Source: Actinomycetes bacterium (GTDB taxonomy: Bacteria > Actinomycetota > Acidimicrobiia > Acidimicrobiales > RAAP-2). From it: a stretch of 64,000 nucleotides of DNA. The notes under the pieces are model-generated. The model was given only the letters and a program-made list of their open reading frames with translations. It was not told the DNA's origin and searched no databases. The position numbers and the translations under genes are program-made. Within the stretch, counting starts at the first letter, position 1, and each line of letters opens with the position of its first letter. Below, in pieces: positions 1-9,526 of this stretch. The stretch covers positions 113,624 to 177,623 of the forward strand of contig JAJYSP010000002.1 of assembly GCA_021793515.1 (NCBI GenBank), given 5' to 3'.

Positions 1-519
1 ATACGAGACCTCTACCTCGACGCCTGGCACGACTACGTCGCGCACGTGCTCGCGGGCGTCGTTCCCTTCTCCCCCGTCGCGACGGCCTCGGAACGGGCGG
101 CCGCGCAGGCGCACTACGACGACGCGGTACGCGCCTCACGACCCGACGGCTTCGCCGAGACCCTCGACACCGTTCCGGCCATGCTCGTTGTCTGCGCCGA
201 TCTCTCGGTTCTCGCCGCCACCGACCGGGACCTCGACCGCTACCAGTTCATTGGTGGCGCATCGGTCTACCCGTTCGTGTGGAACATCCTGCTCGCGGCG
301 CGCGAACACGACCTCGGCGGAGTCATGACCACGGTGGCGGTGCGAAACGAACCAGACCTGCTAGCGGCTCTCAACATTCCAGCTGGCCACGCGGTGGCGG
401 CCGTCGTCGCCCTCGGGCACCCGAAGCATCGGGTGACGCGGTTGACACGTCGACACGTCTCGGCGTTCGCGACTGTCGACACCTTCGACGGAACCGCGCT
501 AGGCGAGGTCGCCGAGTAA
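1..519 (+). CDS. nitroreductase-family protein, C-terminal part
   Basis: The reading frame is open from base 1, so the GTG at 46 in the ORF track is internal and the gene begins outside the window. About 172 residues are visible. The fold looks like the C-terminal half of an FMN-dependent nitroreductase, with the helical stretch followed by a GGASVYPFVWNILLAAREHDLGG segment, the type of region that packs on flavin in this family. The substrate cannot be told. Its 3' end overlaps the convergent CoA-transferase gene by about 20 bases. The assignment rests on overall pattern because the N-terminal flavin-binding motif is missing. Confidence 0.65.
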   Translation: MRDLYLDAWHDYVAHVLAGVVPFSPVATASERAAAQAHYDDAVRASRPDGFAETLDTVPAMLVVCADLSVLAATDRDLDRYQFIGGASVYPFVWNILLAAREHDLGGVMTTVAVRNEPDLLAALNIPAGHAVAAVVALGHPKHRVTRLTRRHVSAFATVDTFDGTALGEVAE

Positions 520-1662
520 TTCGACCGTGTCTTCACCCAGACGACGCGGACCTCGCCGGATGGGTGGACGTTGGCCGTCGATGAGCAACGGCGACCGCAT
601 GACGTTCGTCGGACCCGCTGGCGTCTCCATGACCCCCACGAAATCGCCGTTGGCGATCTGCGGCTGGGCGAAGGCCCCCGCCACGTCGAAGATCGGACCG
701 TGCGGCACGCCCGACGTGGCGAGCCGCTCGAGCCAGTAGTCCGTTGGTCGCGTTGCGAAGATCGCGTCGAGGGCCGTTCGCAGGGCCGCGAGGTCAGCGA
801 CTCGTGCGGCGTTGGTCGCCCACTCGGTTCGCGAACGGAGCATCTGGTCGTCGAGCATTGCGACCAGGCGCTCGTACTGTCCGTCAGTACCGACCGCGAG
901 AAGCACATAGCCATCTGCGGTCGTCACTGGACCGTAGGGGGCGATGCTCGGGTGATCGTTGCCTAGGCGTTTCGGGTTGACACCCGTCGAGAGGTAACCC
1001 TGCGCCTGGTTGATCAGCGCTGACATCGTCGACTCGAGCAACGGCGCTTCGAAGCGTCGAGCGTCGCGACCGACGGCCCTGGCGTACAGGCCCGTCAGGA
1101 GCCCGATCGTCGCGTACAGGCCGGTCACCACATCAGCCAGTGGTGAACCAACCTTGGTCGGCTCGCCGTCGCCGCGACCGGTCACACCCATCAGCCCCGA
1201 CCTCGCCTGCGCCAAGAGGTCAAAGGATGGCTGGGCGGCGACCGGACCGCCCGAGGTCGCCGGGGTGACGCTGACCCAGACGCAGTCGGGGTTCGCGTCG
1301 TGGAGTCGATCGATGTCGAGCGCGGCGAGTTGATTGGGAAGGTAGTTCTCAACGACCGCATCCGCTTGGCGCACCAGATCAATGATTGCCGCGACGTGCG
1401 CCGGATCGCGCAGGTCGGCCACGACGTTGCGACGGTGACGGTTCACGGCCAGGTAGTAGGTCGCGTCGTCGCCGATTCGCGGTGGCGCCAGCGCACGGAC
1501 GGGGTCACCGTCGGGGCCCTCCACCTTCACGACGTCCGCTCCGAGGTCGCCGGCGATCATCGCGCACAACGGACCCGCGAGCACCCGTGAGAAGTCGAGC
1601 ACACGCAGACCTTCCAGGGGAAGACCCGTGCCACGGTTCGACTCGTGTAGCTCCCAGCGCAC
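499..1662 (-). CDS. class III CoA-transferase (CaiB/BaiF family)
   Basis: This 387-residue protein should move CoA between acyl groups. It opens with the family hallmark LEGLRVLDFSRVLAGPLCAMIAGDLGADVVKVE. The SPLADVVTGLYA stretch near residue 170 carries the aspartate that forms the acyl-anhydride intermediate in family III. The GTG start at 1662 overlaps the TAG of the ABC ATPase gene (TAGTG), so it is probably translated with the importer operon. The acyl substrate is not predictable; carnitine, crotonobetaine and bile-acid members all look alike at this level. Confidence 0.85.
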   Translation of the reverse strand: MRWELHESNRGTGLPLEGLRVLDFSRVLAGPLCAMIAGDLGADVVKVEGPDGDPVRALAPPRIGDDATYYLAVNRHRRNVVADLRDPAHVAAIIDLVRQADAVVENYLPNQLAALDIDRLHDANPDCVWVSVTPATSGGPVAAQPSFDLLAQARSGLMGVTGRGDGEPTKVGSPLADVVTGLYATIGLLTGLYARAVGRDARRFEAPLLESTMSALINQAQGYLSTGVNPKRLGNDHPSIAPYGPVTTADGYVLLAVGTDGQYERLVAMLDDQMLRSRTEWATNAARVADLAALRTALDAIFATRPTDYWLERLATSGVPHGPIFDVAGAFAQPQIANGDFVGVMETPAGPTNVMRSPLLIDGQRPPIRRGPRRLGEDTVELLGDLA

Positions 1663-2435
1663 TAGAGCACTTTCGACAGAAAACTCTTCAAGCGCTCCGA
1701 GGACGGTGCCGTGAGGACCTGGCGCGGATCCCCCGACTCCTCGATGATCCCGCGATCGAGGAAGTACACCGTGTCGGCCACTTCGCGAGCGAATCCCATC
1801 TCGTGGGTGACCACGATCATGGTCATCCCACTGCGAGCCAGATCCTTCATGACGTCGAGCACTTCACCCACCAGTTCGGGGTCGAGTGCCGAGGTCGGCT
1901 CGTCGAAGAGCATCAACTTGGGCTCCATGGCCAGCGCCCGCGCGATGGCTACGCGTTGCTGCTGACCGCCGGAGAGTTGGCTCGGGTAGTTCTTCTCTTT
2001 CGCGTCGAGTCCCACTCGCGCCAGTAACTCACGCGCCCGCGTCGCCGCCGCGTCCGGTGCGACGTTCTTCACCTTCACCTGACCGATGGTGACGTTGTCG
2101 AGCACGGTGAGATGTTGAAAGAGGTTGAAACGCTGAAAGACCATTCCGATGCGTGAGCGCTCAACACAGATCTGCTTGTCACTGCGTTCGTAGAGCTTGC
2201 CGTCGCGCGCCTCGTAGCCCACCAGTTGACCATCGACGAGCAACTCGCCCGCGTCGTGCTTCTCCAGGTGATTGATGCAACGAAGCAGAGTGCTCTTGCC
2301 CGACCCGGAGGGTCCGATGAGGCACGTGACCTCGCCGCGGTTCACCGTGAGGTCAACGCCCTTCAATACCTCGATGCCGGAGTAGTGCTTGCACACCGCC
2401 CGAGCTTCGACCATGGGCACGACGTCCACGCTCAC
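1662..2435 (-). CDS. polar amino-acid ABC transporter, ATP-binding subunit
   Basis: This is the cytoplasmic ATPase of an amino-acid importer (GlnQ/HisP type, 257 aa). Walker A is GPSGSGKST, the signature is [16 protein letters not shown], Walker B is [14 protein letters not shown] and the switch histidine is in VVTHEMGFA. The ORF track extends it to 3389, but that extra part runs antisense through the permease frame. The GTG at 2435 overlaps the permease stop as GTGA and is the better start. It is the third gene of the order binding protein, permease, ATPase, CoA-transferase. Confidence 0.93.
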   Translation of the reverse strand: MSVDVVPMVEARAVCKHYSGIEVLKGVDLTVNRGEVTCLIGPSGSGKSTLLRCINHLEKHDAGELLVDGQLVGYEARDGKLYERSDKQICVERSRIGMVFQRFNLFQHLTVLDNVTIGQVKVKNVAPDAAATRARELLARVGLDAKEKNYPSQLSGGQQQRVAIARALAMEPKLMLFDEPTSALDPELVGEVLDVMKDLARSGMTMIVVTHEMGFAREVADTVYFLDRGIIEESGDPRQVLTAPSSERLKSFLSKVL

Positions 2436-3445
2436 GCTGAGGCCTCCCTCGTCATCGCCGGCCGGGGTGTACGGAACTTCGCCAGGATGCCCCTCGCGTC
2501 CTGGCGAAGGCGCGCGATCGGGGTCGGCGGTGGCGTCCGCTGCGCGCCACGCGCGAAGTGGCGCTCCAAGTAGAACTGGCCAATGGACAGCACGGTTGTG
2601 ATGATGAGGTACCAGACGCTCGCCGTGATCAACAGCGGCATGACCTCGTAGTTCGCGGCGTAGATGTTCTGGGCGGCACCGAGCACCTCGACCACGGAGA
2701 TGGCACTGGCGAGCGAGGTGGTCTTCAGCATCGAGATCACCTCGTTGCCCGTCGGCGGGATGATGACTCGCATGGCCTGAGGCAGCACCACCAGACGAAG
2801 GGTCTGGCCCCGAGTCATACCCAGTGAACTGGCCGCTTCGATCTGGCCCTCGTCTACGGCGATCAGCCCGGAGCGAGCGATCTCGGACATGTAGGCACCC
2901 TCGTTCAGTCCGAGACCGATCAACGCGGCGCGGAACGGGTTGAAGAGTGAAACAGCGTTGATGTGCAGGAACGCCACGTGCGTGAACGGAATACCGATCG
3001 ACAAGGACTGGTAGATCGCTGAGATGTTGAACCAGAAGAGCAACTGCACGTACACCGGGGTTCCCCGGAAGAACCAGGTGTAGCTCCAGGCCGTCGAGGA
3101 GAGCAACCGGTTCGGTGAGAGTCGCATCACGGCGATGGTGATGCCGAGCACGATCCCCATCACCATCGCGAGGATCGTCAACTCGATCGTCAAGAGCAGT
3201 CCGTGAAGGATCTCCGACGAGGTGAAGTAGTGGAACACGATGTTCCAACTGAAGCGCCAGTTGGTCACCGGGTGGCACGTCCGCAGCCCGTTCACCGTGT
3301 GGCACGACGTCTGCCCGGTGGAGACCTTGGAGAAGAGCGTGTGGACCAGCATGGCCACGACCACGATCATCACCGCACCGGCGATCCACCGTCCGACATG
3401 ACGGACGGGGACGACCTTTACCGCGTCGCCCCCGTCCGAAGTCAT
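2432..3445 (-). CDS. polar amino-acid ABC transporter, permease subunit
   Basis: An inner-membrane permease of the HisM/GlnP type, 337 aa. One membrane segment near residues 18-40 is followed by a periplasmic loop with two cysteines. The permease core (residues ~80-290) then follows, with [13 protein letters not shown] and the EAA-like [22 protein letters not shown] that contacts the ATPase. It is longer than the usual ~220-aa permeases because of the N-terminal membrane segment plus loop and a basic C-terminal tail. Its stop overlaps the ATPase start by four bases. Confidence 0.92.
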   Translation of the reverse strand: MTSDGGDAVKVVPVRHVGRWIAGAVMIVVVAMLVHTLFSKVSTGQTSCHTVNGLRTCHPVTNWRFSWNIVFHYFTSSEILHGLLLTIELTILAMVMGIVLGITIAVMRLSPNRLLSSTAWSYTWFFRGTPVYVQLLFWFNISAIYQSLSIGIPFTHVAFLHINAVSLFNPFRAALIGLGLNEGAYMSEIARSGLIAVDEGQIEAASSLGMTRGQTLRLVVLPQAMRVIIPPTGNEVISMLKTTSLASAISVVEVLGAAQNIYAANYEVMPLLITASVWYLIITTVLSIGQFYLERHFARGAQRTPPPTPIARLRQDARGILAKFRTPRPAMTREASA

Positions 3446-3484
3446 GATTACGTTTCTAACACAACCGACAACGCAGATACGTTC

Positions 3485-4366
3485 CTACGAGGTCGCTCCG
3501 TTGAGTTGAATTCGAGCCACCGGCAGCGCACCCGCCTGGACGCCGTAGTGGGCCAGAATCGCGTGGTAGGTCCCGTTGGCGATCAGCACTTTCAGTGCCG
3601 CCTGGATCGCCTTGGCGAGCTGGTGGCCGGCCGCGGTCTTAGGCGTGGCGATGCCGTACGGTGCGACGTTGACGGCCTTACCGACGAGCTTGAATGCGCC
3701 CTTGGAGGTCGCCACGATGTAGCCGGCGATCTGGCTGTCCGCGAAACCGAACTGTGCGTGGCCCGACGAGACCGCGACGTTCGCCTCGGTCTGGGTCGAG
3801 AACGTCAGCACATTGAGCTTCTTGTTGGACGGGCAGCTCTTGGCGGCCGTCTGAGCATCTGTCTGCTCGACGGTACCGGTCTCGACTGCGACACTGTGGC
3901 CACAGAAGCTCTTCAAACCGGAGAAGCCGAACTTCGACGAGGACTTCGCGTACACGCCTTCACCGGCCTGGAAGTAGTCGACGAAGTTGACCTGGGCCTG
4001 GCGGGCCTTGGTGTCGGTGAACGACGAGTTGCCAATGACGTAGTGGCCCGACTTGATGCCGGCGATGATGTTGTCGAACGTGACGTTGTTCTCGACCACT
4101 TTCAGGCCGAGCGTCGTGGCGATCGCGTTGATCATGTCAACGTCGAAGCCGACCATCTTGGTCCCGTTCATGTACTCGTCGGGCGCGTACGTGGCGTCCG
4201 TCGCGACCTGTAACACCTTGCCCTTGTACGCCGCTGGCACCAACTTGGCCGCCGCGGCGTTGTAGTGCCCTGACGTGGACGCTCCCGCGACCGCGCTGGA
4301 GGCCAGAACGAGCGTTGCGACGCCCACCGTGGCCAGTGCTTGACGCACGCGTGAAATCCGCTGCAT
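3485..4366 (-). CDS. extracellular amino-acid-binding protein (SBP family 3)
   Basis: The periplasmic or surface ligand-binding component of the importer, 293 aa. I chose ATG 4366 (MQRISRVRQ) because GGGAG lies just upstream; the ORF track start adds 12 residues. A signal peptide (RQALATVGVATLVLASSAVAGA) is clear, with no lipobox cysteine. The mature part has the family-3 pattern YAPDEYMNGTKMVGFDVDMINAIA and KSGHYVIGNSSFTDTKAR. The ligand is probably a polar or charged amino acid or a related compound. Confidence 0.9.
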   Translation of the reverse strand: MQRISRVRQALATVGVATLVLASSAVAGASTSGHYNAAAAKLVPAAYKGKVLQVATDATYAPDEYMNGTKMVGFDVDMINAIATTLGLKVVENNVTFDNIIAGIKSGHYVIGNSSFTDTKARQAQVNFVDYFQAGEGVYAKSSSKFGFSGLKSFCGHSVAVETGTVEQTDAQTAAKSCPSNKKLNVLTFSTQTEANVAVSSGHAQFGFADSQIAGYIVATSKGAFKLVGKAVNVAPYGIATPKTAAGHQLAKAIQAALKVLIANGTYHAILAHYGVQAGALPVARIQLNGATS

Positions 4367-4398
4367 GAAATCTCCCTCACTGTTTACGCCGTTGTGAC

Positions 4399-4432
4399 GC
4401 AACCGTTATTGTTATCAGATTGACCCGGTCAA
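4399..4432 (-). promoter_or_regulatory. putative promoter with palindromic operator for the importer operon
   Basis: Reading leftward, a perfect 6-1-6 palindrome TTGACC-G-GGTCAA is followed by an AT-rich stretch with TAACAAT-like bases, about 40 bp upstream of the binding-protein start. The first half matches a -35 box, so a dimeric regulator bound here would block transcription. This is inference from pattern only. Confidence 0.4.
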
Positions 4433-4563
4433 CGGGGGTCGGGCGACTGCGGGGTGTCGCGTTGCCTTCGCGCGAGATCGCCGAACACGAAGCCGCGCGA
4501 CAACTTCATCGATTTCTCCGACGTTTCCCCTCGTCGTACGGGTCGACCAGCAAGGTACCCGCC

Positions 4564-6003
4564 TCAAGTGACCCGCTGGGGCCACCGTCCGCGGCGATCG
4601 GGCCCAAGGACCATGTCGGTCAGGTCTCGACCAAGGTGCTCCTGACGCCAGACGAGCTGCTCCTGGGCGGCGGCGAGTACCCGGTCACCGTCGCGACACG
4701 GTGTGCGCCACGTCGGATCGGCGAGGAGGTCGTAGCACCGGTAGCTGCCGTCGCTGAATTGGACGTAGGCCACGTCCGTGCTCACTGAAACAGCCAGGTT
4801 TCGTCGGCTGAGCGAGCGGTCGTAAGGCCACGGCTCGCGCCTATCTCCCATGAACAAGTACCGATAGTCCCACTCATAGTGCGCGGCGTCTCGCCAGGGA
4901 ACATCGAGCCCGTCGAGCAGCGGGTTCAGGGACCGACCGTCGCACTGAGCTGGGGCGTCGACCCCGAGCGCGTCGGCGAGTGTCACCAGGATGTCCACGT
5001 TCTCGGTGAGGCGCTCGATCGTGGTGCCCACAGTGTCACGACGTGGATCGCGCCAGAGTCCGATCACGTGATAGCTCTGGGGAAAGAAGCCCAGCTTCTG
5101 GATGAGCCCATGATCGCCCAACTGGTCACCGTGGTCAGAGGTGACGACCACCAGGGTGTCGGACCACTCCCCCCGGTCCTCGATGGCCTGCAAGACGCGA
5201 CCCAGCTGCGCGTCGACTTCACTGATCATGCCGTAGTACTGAGCCCGAAGATGGCGCATCGCTCGGATCGACGTCGGCGCCGCGCTCTCCTCGTTCGACA
5301 GTGCGGCCTCGTGAAGTGGGTGTCGATCGACGTCGGTGGGCGGGATTGGTAGGTCGACGTCGTCAGGGTCGTACATGGTCGAGTAGCGACCAGCGGCGCC
5401 GTAGGGCGGATGGGGTCGCAGATAGCTCAGGTGCGCGAACCATCCCGCATCCTGGTGGCCGAGCCACTCAAGGAATCGCGAAGTGAGAAATCCGCTCAAC
5501 GAGTCGTCTTCGTGACGCTCCGGCTCACCTCGCAACGCGAGCGCCCAGCCACTCGGGACGTCATAACCCTTGCTGCGAAGATACTGGACCCACCCAGCCT
5601 GGCTCTCGGGCAGGTAGAGACCCACGGACATTCCGGGCAGGACACCGTCGTAGTCGTCGAGCCGTGGATCGTCGGCACCGATCGCGCCACGGGGATCGAG
5701 TCCCTGGTCGGTGTAGCCGAAGAGAGTCGGGTCATACCCCGCTTGACGAGCGACAGTCGCAACACTGGACACGCCGCTCGAAAGAGGCGTGCCGTTGGCC
5801 ACGACACGGTTGTTCATCTGGTACGTGCCGGTGTAGAGCGCCGCACGCCCGGGCGCGCACGGAGCAGCCTGGGAGTAGTGACGGGCGAGGCGTACTCCCT
5901 CGTGCGCGATTCGATCGAGGTTCGGTGTGGTTACGAGCTGGTGGCCCGCCGCGGCGAAGGCGTCACCCCGAAACTGATCGAGGGTGACGAACAAGACGTT
6001 CAC
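4564..6003 (-). CDS. type I sulfatase
   Basis: An arylsulfatase-like hydrolase of 479 aa. The N-terminal metal-binding aspartate is in LFVTLDQFRGD. The formylglycine signature C-x-P-x-R is present as PCAPGRAALYTG near residue 48, so the cysteine is the residue oxidised to formylglycine. TSDHGDQLGDHGLIQK supplies further metal and sulfate ligands. There is no signal peptide, so it is probably cytoplasmic, like choline-sulfatase-type enzymes. Its start overlaps the stop of the esterase gene (ATGA). The substrate is unknown. Confidence 0.88.
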   Translation of the reverse strand: MNVLFVTLDQFRGDAFAAAGHQLVTTPNLDRIAHEGVRLARHYSQAAPCAPGRAALYTGTYQMNNRVVANGTPLSSGVSSVATVARQAGYDPTLFGYTDQGLDPRGAIGADDPRLDDYDGVLPGMSVGLYLPESQAGWVQYLRSKGYDVPSGWALALRGEPERHEDDSLSGFLTSRFLEWLGHQDAGWFAHLSYLRPHPPYGAAGRYSTMYDPDDVDLPIPPTDVDRHPLHEAALSNEESAAPTSIRAMRHLRAQYYGMISEVDAQLGRVLQAIEDRGEWSDTLVVVTSDHGDQLGDHGLIQKLGFFPQSYHVIGLWRDPRRDTVGTTIERLTENVDILVTLADALGVDAPAQCDGRSLNPLLDGLDVPWRDAAHYEWDYRYLFMGDRREPWPYDRSLSRRNLAVSVSTDVAYVQFSDGSYRCYDLLADPTWRTPCRDGDRVLAAAQEQLVWRQEHLGRDLTDMVLGPDRRGRWPQRVT

Positions 6004-6929
6004 GGTCGTTCGACGAGCCGATGCATATGTGTGGCGAGGTCGTCGACGATCGCCAGCGCCTCAGGGAACATCCCACCGAGGCGGATGAAGCCGTGGACCA
6101 TGCCCTCAGCCTCCAAGAGTTCCACGCGTACCCCGTAGTGCTCGAGCAGGCCCGCGTAGGCGACCGCCTCATCGCGCAACGGGTCACAAGAAGCCACGAC
6201 CACGATCGCCGGCGGCGAGGCCGCGAGATCGGTGTTGAGCAATGGCGAGACCCTCGGGTCCGTCGGATCTGCGCCGGCGAGGTACTGGGCGTAGTCGTAG
6301 CGCAGATGGTCGAGCTCGAGCCAGTAACCGGTGCCGTACGCGTGTGCCGAGTCGGTCAACATCTCAGGTCCGAGCGTCGGGTAGAGCAGTACCTGGGCAC
6401 CGATCCCGAGCCCCTCGTGACGCGTGATCGTCGCGGCCACGGTGGCCAGGGTCGCCCCGGCCGAGTCACCCATGACGAACATCGTCGCCGCGGAGTCGCC
6501 GTACTCATCGCGGTGTGCGGACACGTGGCGCAGCACGTCGACGACGTCATCGAGGCCAGCTGGAAACGGGTGTTCGGGCGCGAGCCGGTAGTCGACCGCG
6601 AGTAATCGCATACCCGTGTCGACCGCGAGGCGGCGACAGACTCCGTCGTGGGTCTCGAGGTCACCGACGACGAACGATCCCCCGTGGAAGTAGACCACGA
6701 AACCTCGGGCCTCGTCACCGGCGGGAACGTACAGGCGCCCGGCAATAGTACGACCGGACAGGTCGAACCGGCACTCGCGGACCTCGGCGAGCGGTTCGGG
6801 CGTCGGCCACAAGGCGGTCGCCCCCTCGCGATAGGCGACCCGGCGCCGTTCGATGTCTATGGACGAGGGGTGCGGCGCGGGATTCGCGCGAATGTCGTCC
6901 ACGTAACGTTGCAGTGCCGGATGAATCAT
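6000..6929 (-). CDS. alpha/beta hydrolase, hormone-sensitive-lipase family esterase
   Basis: A 309-residue carboxylesterase of the HSL group. The oxyanion-hole motif is YFHGGSFVVGD near residue 80 and the nucleophile elbow is MGDSAGATLA near residue 155. The catalytic aspartate and histidine fit VVASCDPLRDE and EGMVHGFIRLGG. It lies directly upstream of the sulfatase and is translationally coupled to it, which suggests the pair acts on one esterified, sulfated compound. An RBS-like AGGAGGTTCC precedes the ATG. Confidence 0.9.
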   Translation of the reverse strand: MIHPALQRYVDDIRANPAPHPSSIDIERRRVAYREGATALWPTPEPLAEVRECRFDLSGRTIAGRLYVPAGDEARGFVVYFHGGSFVVGDLETHDGVCRRLAVDTGMRLLAVDYRLAPEHPFPAGLDDVVDVLRHVSAHRDEYGDSAATMFVMGDSAGATLATVAATITRHEGLGIGAQVLLYPTLGPEMLTDSAHAYGTGYWLELDHLRYDYAQYLAGADPTDPRVSPLLNTDLAASPPAIVVVASCDPLRDEAVAYAGLLEHYGVRVELLEAEGMVHGFIRLGGMFPEALAIVDDLATHMHRLVERP

Positions 6930-6949
6930 GGAACCTCCTGGCGTGCAGC

Positions 6950-8203
6950 CTAGGCACCACCCTCACGGTGCTGCGACAGAATTCCCATCGCCGTGGCCGA
7001 CTCGGTCAACGAACCTCGGGCCCGCGGATTGGCCGCGTGCTCGATGATCGCGGTCGCCTGATCGCCCTGGCTGTGCCCGAAGATCGACGCGATGCCCTGC
7101 TCGGTGATGATGGCGCTGTGCTGAAACGAGCACACCGGATTGGACAACAGCGGCACGATCGTGGACTGGTCGGACTTGTCGTGCCAGGACCGCAGCGCGA
7201 GTACCGCCTGCCCGCCACGAGAGTGCAGGGCACCGCTCACGAAGTCGGGCTGCCCCCCGAAGCCCGAGTAGACGTTCCCGTGGACGTAGCTGGCGTTGGC
7301 TTGGGCGAAGAGGTCGACTTCGAGTGCAGTGTTGATCGACAGCATCGACGTCTGTTCGGCGATGCGGGCCGGGTTGTTCGCAACCTCGGTTCGACGCATG
7401 ACGACCCGGGGATTGCGATGGACCCACCGGTAGAGATCCGGGGTCCCGTAGAGGAAGGTCGACGTGATCACACGATCGGGGTCAATGCTGCCCGAGCGGT
7501 CCAATCCCATGACGCCGTCACTGATCATCTCGGACCACACGCCGAGGTGCCGGTACCCGTGCATGAAGGTGAGCGCCGCGTCGGGCAACAGGCCGATGCC
7601 CATCTGCAGCGTCGAACCATCACCAGCCAGCGACGCGATGTGCTCACCGATGCTCGCCGCAGCCGGGTCAACCTCGCGTTCAGGCGGCGACGGGAGTGGC
7701 TCGTCGACCTCAAGGGCGAGGTCGACGAGCTCGACGTCGATCTCGCCGTCACCGACCGTGTAGGGCATCTGGGGGTTGACCTGGGCGATGACGAGGCCCC
7801 CACGTCGTCTCACCTCGTGTATGGCGGCCGGCATGATGTTCACCTCAATGCCCAAGGAGATCCGGCCCCGGTGCGGCGTCGACGACTGCACGAGGACGAC
7901 GTCTGGCGGTCGGGATGTCGCAAAGAGCCGCGGCACGAGAGACAGTCGCATCGGCAGGAACTCGACGTTCGGGGACCGTCGCACACCCTCACCGAGGAAC
8001 GGGGACTCCGTGATGAGGCCCACGCGTTCGGGCCACCCACGCTGTGGATTCAATACGAAAGCCCGATACCGCTCGAGCGTCCGGTCGATGATACCGAGCA
8101 AGGTCCAGGGCGTCGCGAAGTTCCCGGACACGACGACGCGAGGCTCGCGGACGGTCACTGCGGCAACGCGACGTTCGATCTCCCCTGCGCCAACGCTCAG
8201 CAT
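6950..8203 (-). CDS. acetyl-CoA hydrolase/transferase family (4-hydroxybutyrate CoA-transferase-like)
   Basis: A 417-residue member of the acetyl-CoA hydrolase/transferase family, which moves CoA through a glutamyl-CoA thioester. VSGNFATPW and the GDGSTLQMGIGLLPDA stretch are typical. The C-terminal domain has VYSGFGGQPDFVSGALHSRGG, a usual CoA-contact region, and VCSFQHSAIITEQGIA, where the catalytic glutamate neighbourhood of the family sits. It lies about 20 bases upstream of the esterase-sulfatase pair on the same strand, so the three may form one transcript. Confidence 0.85.
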   Translation of the reverse strand: MLSVGAGEIERRVAAVTVREPRVVVSGNFATPWTLLGIIDRTLERYRAFVLNPQRGWPERVGLITESPFLGEGVRRSPNVEFLPMRLSLVPRLFATSRPPDVVLVQSSTPHRGRISLGIEVNIMPAAIHEVRRRGGLVIAQVNPQMPYTVGDGEIDVELVDLALEVDEPLPSPPEREVDPAAASIGEHIASLAGDGSTLQMGIGLLPDAALTFMHGYRHLGVWSEMISDGVMGLDRSGSIDPDRVITSTFLYGTPDLYRWVHRNPRVVMRRTEVANNPARIAEQTSMLSINTALEVDLFAQANASYVHGNVYSGFGGQPDFVSGALHSRGGQAVLALRSWHDKSDQSTIVPLLSNPVCSFQHSAIITEQGIASIFGHSQGDQATAIIEHAANPRARGSLTESATAMGILSQHREGGA

Positions 8204-8348
8204 GCCGCTCCTCGGTCATCCCCAGTGTGGCAGGTGAATCCGAGGTCACCCCATCGATTTGGTGGATAATTCCTATCGACAGATACCAACAGCACAGCAG
8301 GCATCGCGAACGACTTCGGGTCGTCGGCCGACTGGGCCGACACTTCTC

Positions 8349-8424
8349 TGGAGCGGACGACCGGGCTCGAACCGGCGACCTCGACCTTGGCAAGGTCGCG
8401 CTCTACCAACTGAGCTACGTCCGC
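8349..8424 (-). tRNA. tRNA-Gly (GCC anticodon)
   Basis: Read on the minus strand, GCGGACG pairs with CGTCCGC as a seven-base acceptor stem. The D arm (AGCTCAGTTGGTAGAGC), an anticodon loop TTGCCAA between CGACC and GGTCG, and a T arm with GGTTCGAGCC are all present. The discriminator is T and CCA is encoded. The anticodon GCC reads GGC glycine codons. Confidence 0.95.
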
Positions 8425-8488
8425 GTCGAGGTCCAGTGTAGCCGACGCGCGCGGCACCTGGCCAGCTCAACGAGCCAGTCGCCGCCCG

Positions 8489-8923
8489 TCACCGACCTGA
8501 GCTGCCAAAGCCCCCGGCGCCGCGCTCGGAGTCCGGCAACTCGTCCACCGCACGGAGTGTCACCGCGGGTACCGCGGTGATGACGAGCTGTGCGACCCGG
8601 TCGCCCACGTGCACCTGGTACTCGCGCTGTGGGTCGTGGTTCACGAGTGCCACGCGGATCTCGCCGCGATAGCCCGAGTCAATCAGCCCCGGCGCGTTCG
8701 CGCACGTCACACCGTGGTTGATGGCCAATCCACTTCGTGGCAACACCAGTCCGGCGAAACCCTCGGGGATCGCAATCGCGAGACCCGTACCGACCAAGGC
8801 ACGACCGCCGCCCGGAGCGAGCCGGTGCTCCTCCACCGCAACTAGATCAAAGCCGGCGTCGCCGTTATTGGCCCGGTGTGGCGCAACGGCGTCTTCTCGT
8901 AACGTCGTGTACGCGATCTCCAT
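8489..8923 (-). CDS. dut: deoxyuridine 5'-triphosphate nucleotidohydrolase
   Basis: The trimeric dUTPase that turns dUTP into dUMP and pyrophosphate, keeping uracil out of DNA; 144 aa, the normal length. All five motifs are visible in order: NNGDAGFDL, VLPRSGLA, GLIDSGYRGEI, RVAQLVI, and the C-terminal glycine-rich arm ERGAGGFGSSGR that closes over the active site. It is divergent from orn with a short spacer. Confidence 0.97.
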   Translation of the reverse strand: MEIAYTTLREDAVAPHRANNGDAGFDLVAVEEHRLAPGGGRALVGTGLAIAIPEGFAGLVLPRSGLAINHGVTCANAPGLIDSGYRGEIRVALVNHDPQREYQVHVGDRVAQLVITAVPAVTLRAVDELPDSERGAGGFGSSGR

Positions 8924-8970
8924 CCGTCCGAGACTACCGTCGCTTCGCCACGCGTAGGTAGTGTCAAGGG

Positions 8971-9516
8971 ATGCTTGCCTGGATGGATCTTGAGATGACC
9001 GGACTCGAGCCGGACCGCCACGTGATCGTCGAGATCGCCACGATCATCACTGACGATCACCTTGCGGTGATCGCTGAAGGTCCTGATCTGGTGCTCGGCG
9101 CCACCGAGGAACAGTTGAGTCACATGGGCGACTTCGTCACCCAGATGCACACCAAGTCCGGGCTTCTCGAAGCCATCCGTACCTCGACGACAACCATGGT
9201 CGACGCCGAGCGCGCCACACTCGCCTTCTTGCGCCAACACATCAGCGAACCCGCCACGGTGCCGTTGTGCGGCAACTCCATCGGAACCGATCGACGCTTC
9301 CTTCAGCACTACATGCCCGAACTCGAGTCGTTCTTCCACTATCGCAACGTCGACGTCTCGACAATCAAAGAGCTCGCCCGTCGGTGGCACCCCGACGTGT
9401 TGGCCTCGATGCCCGAGAAGGAGACGAACCACCGGGCGTTGGACGACATCCGTGAATCGATCGCCGAGCTCGCGCACTACCGGGACCAGTTGTTCGCCCG
9501 TCCGCCGTCCGAGTAG
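8971..9516 (+). CDS. orn: oligoribonuclease
   Basis: The 3'-5' exoribonuclease that degrades di- to penta-ribonucleotides to mononucleotides at the end of mRNA decay; 181 aa. The DEDDh active site is visible: D and E in WMDLEMTGLEPD, D in CGNSIGTDRRFL, and H/D in NHRALDDIRESI. Orn is typical of Actinobacteria and Proteobacteria, which supports the taxonomic reading. Confidence 0.96.
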   Translation: MLAWMDLEMTGLEPDRHVIVEIATIITDDHLAVIAEGPDLVLGATEEQLSHMGDFVTQMHTKSGLLEAIRTSTTTMVDAERATLAFLRQHISEPATVPLCGNSIGTDRRFLQHYMPELESFFHYRNVDVSTIKELARRWHPDVLASMPEKETNHRALDDIRESIAELAHYRDQLFARPPSE

Positions 9517-9526
9517 CCTCACGTCG

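Noticed and set aside
1662-3389. 575-aa version of the ABC ATPase
   Set aside because: The upstream half overlaps the permease gene in another frame and is low-complexity; the GTG at 2435 coupled to the permease stop is the natural start.
3203-4213. 336-aa plus-strand frame over the binding-protein gene
   Set aside because: Antisense shadow of the signal-peptide-bearing binding protein; Arg/His/Asp-rich with no family pattern.
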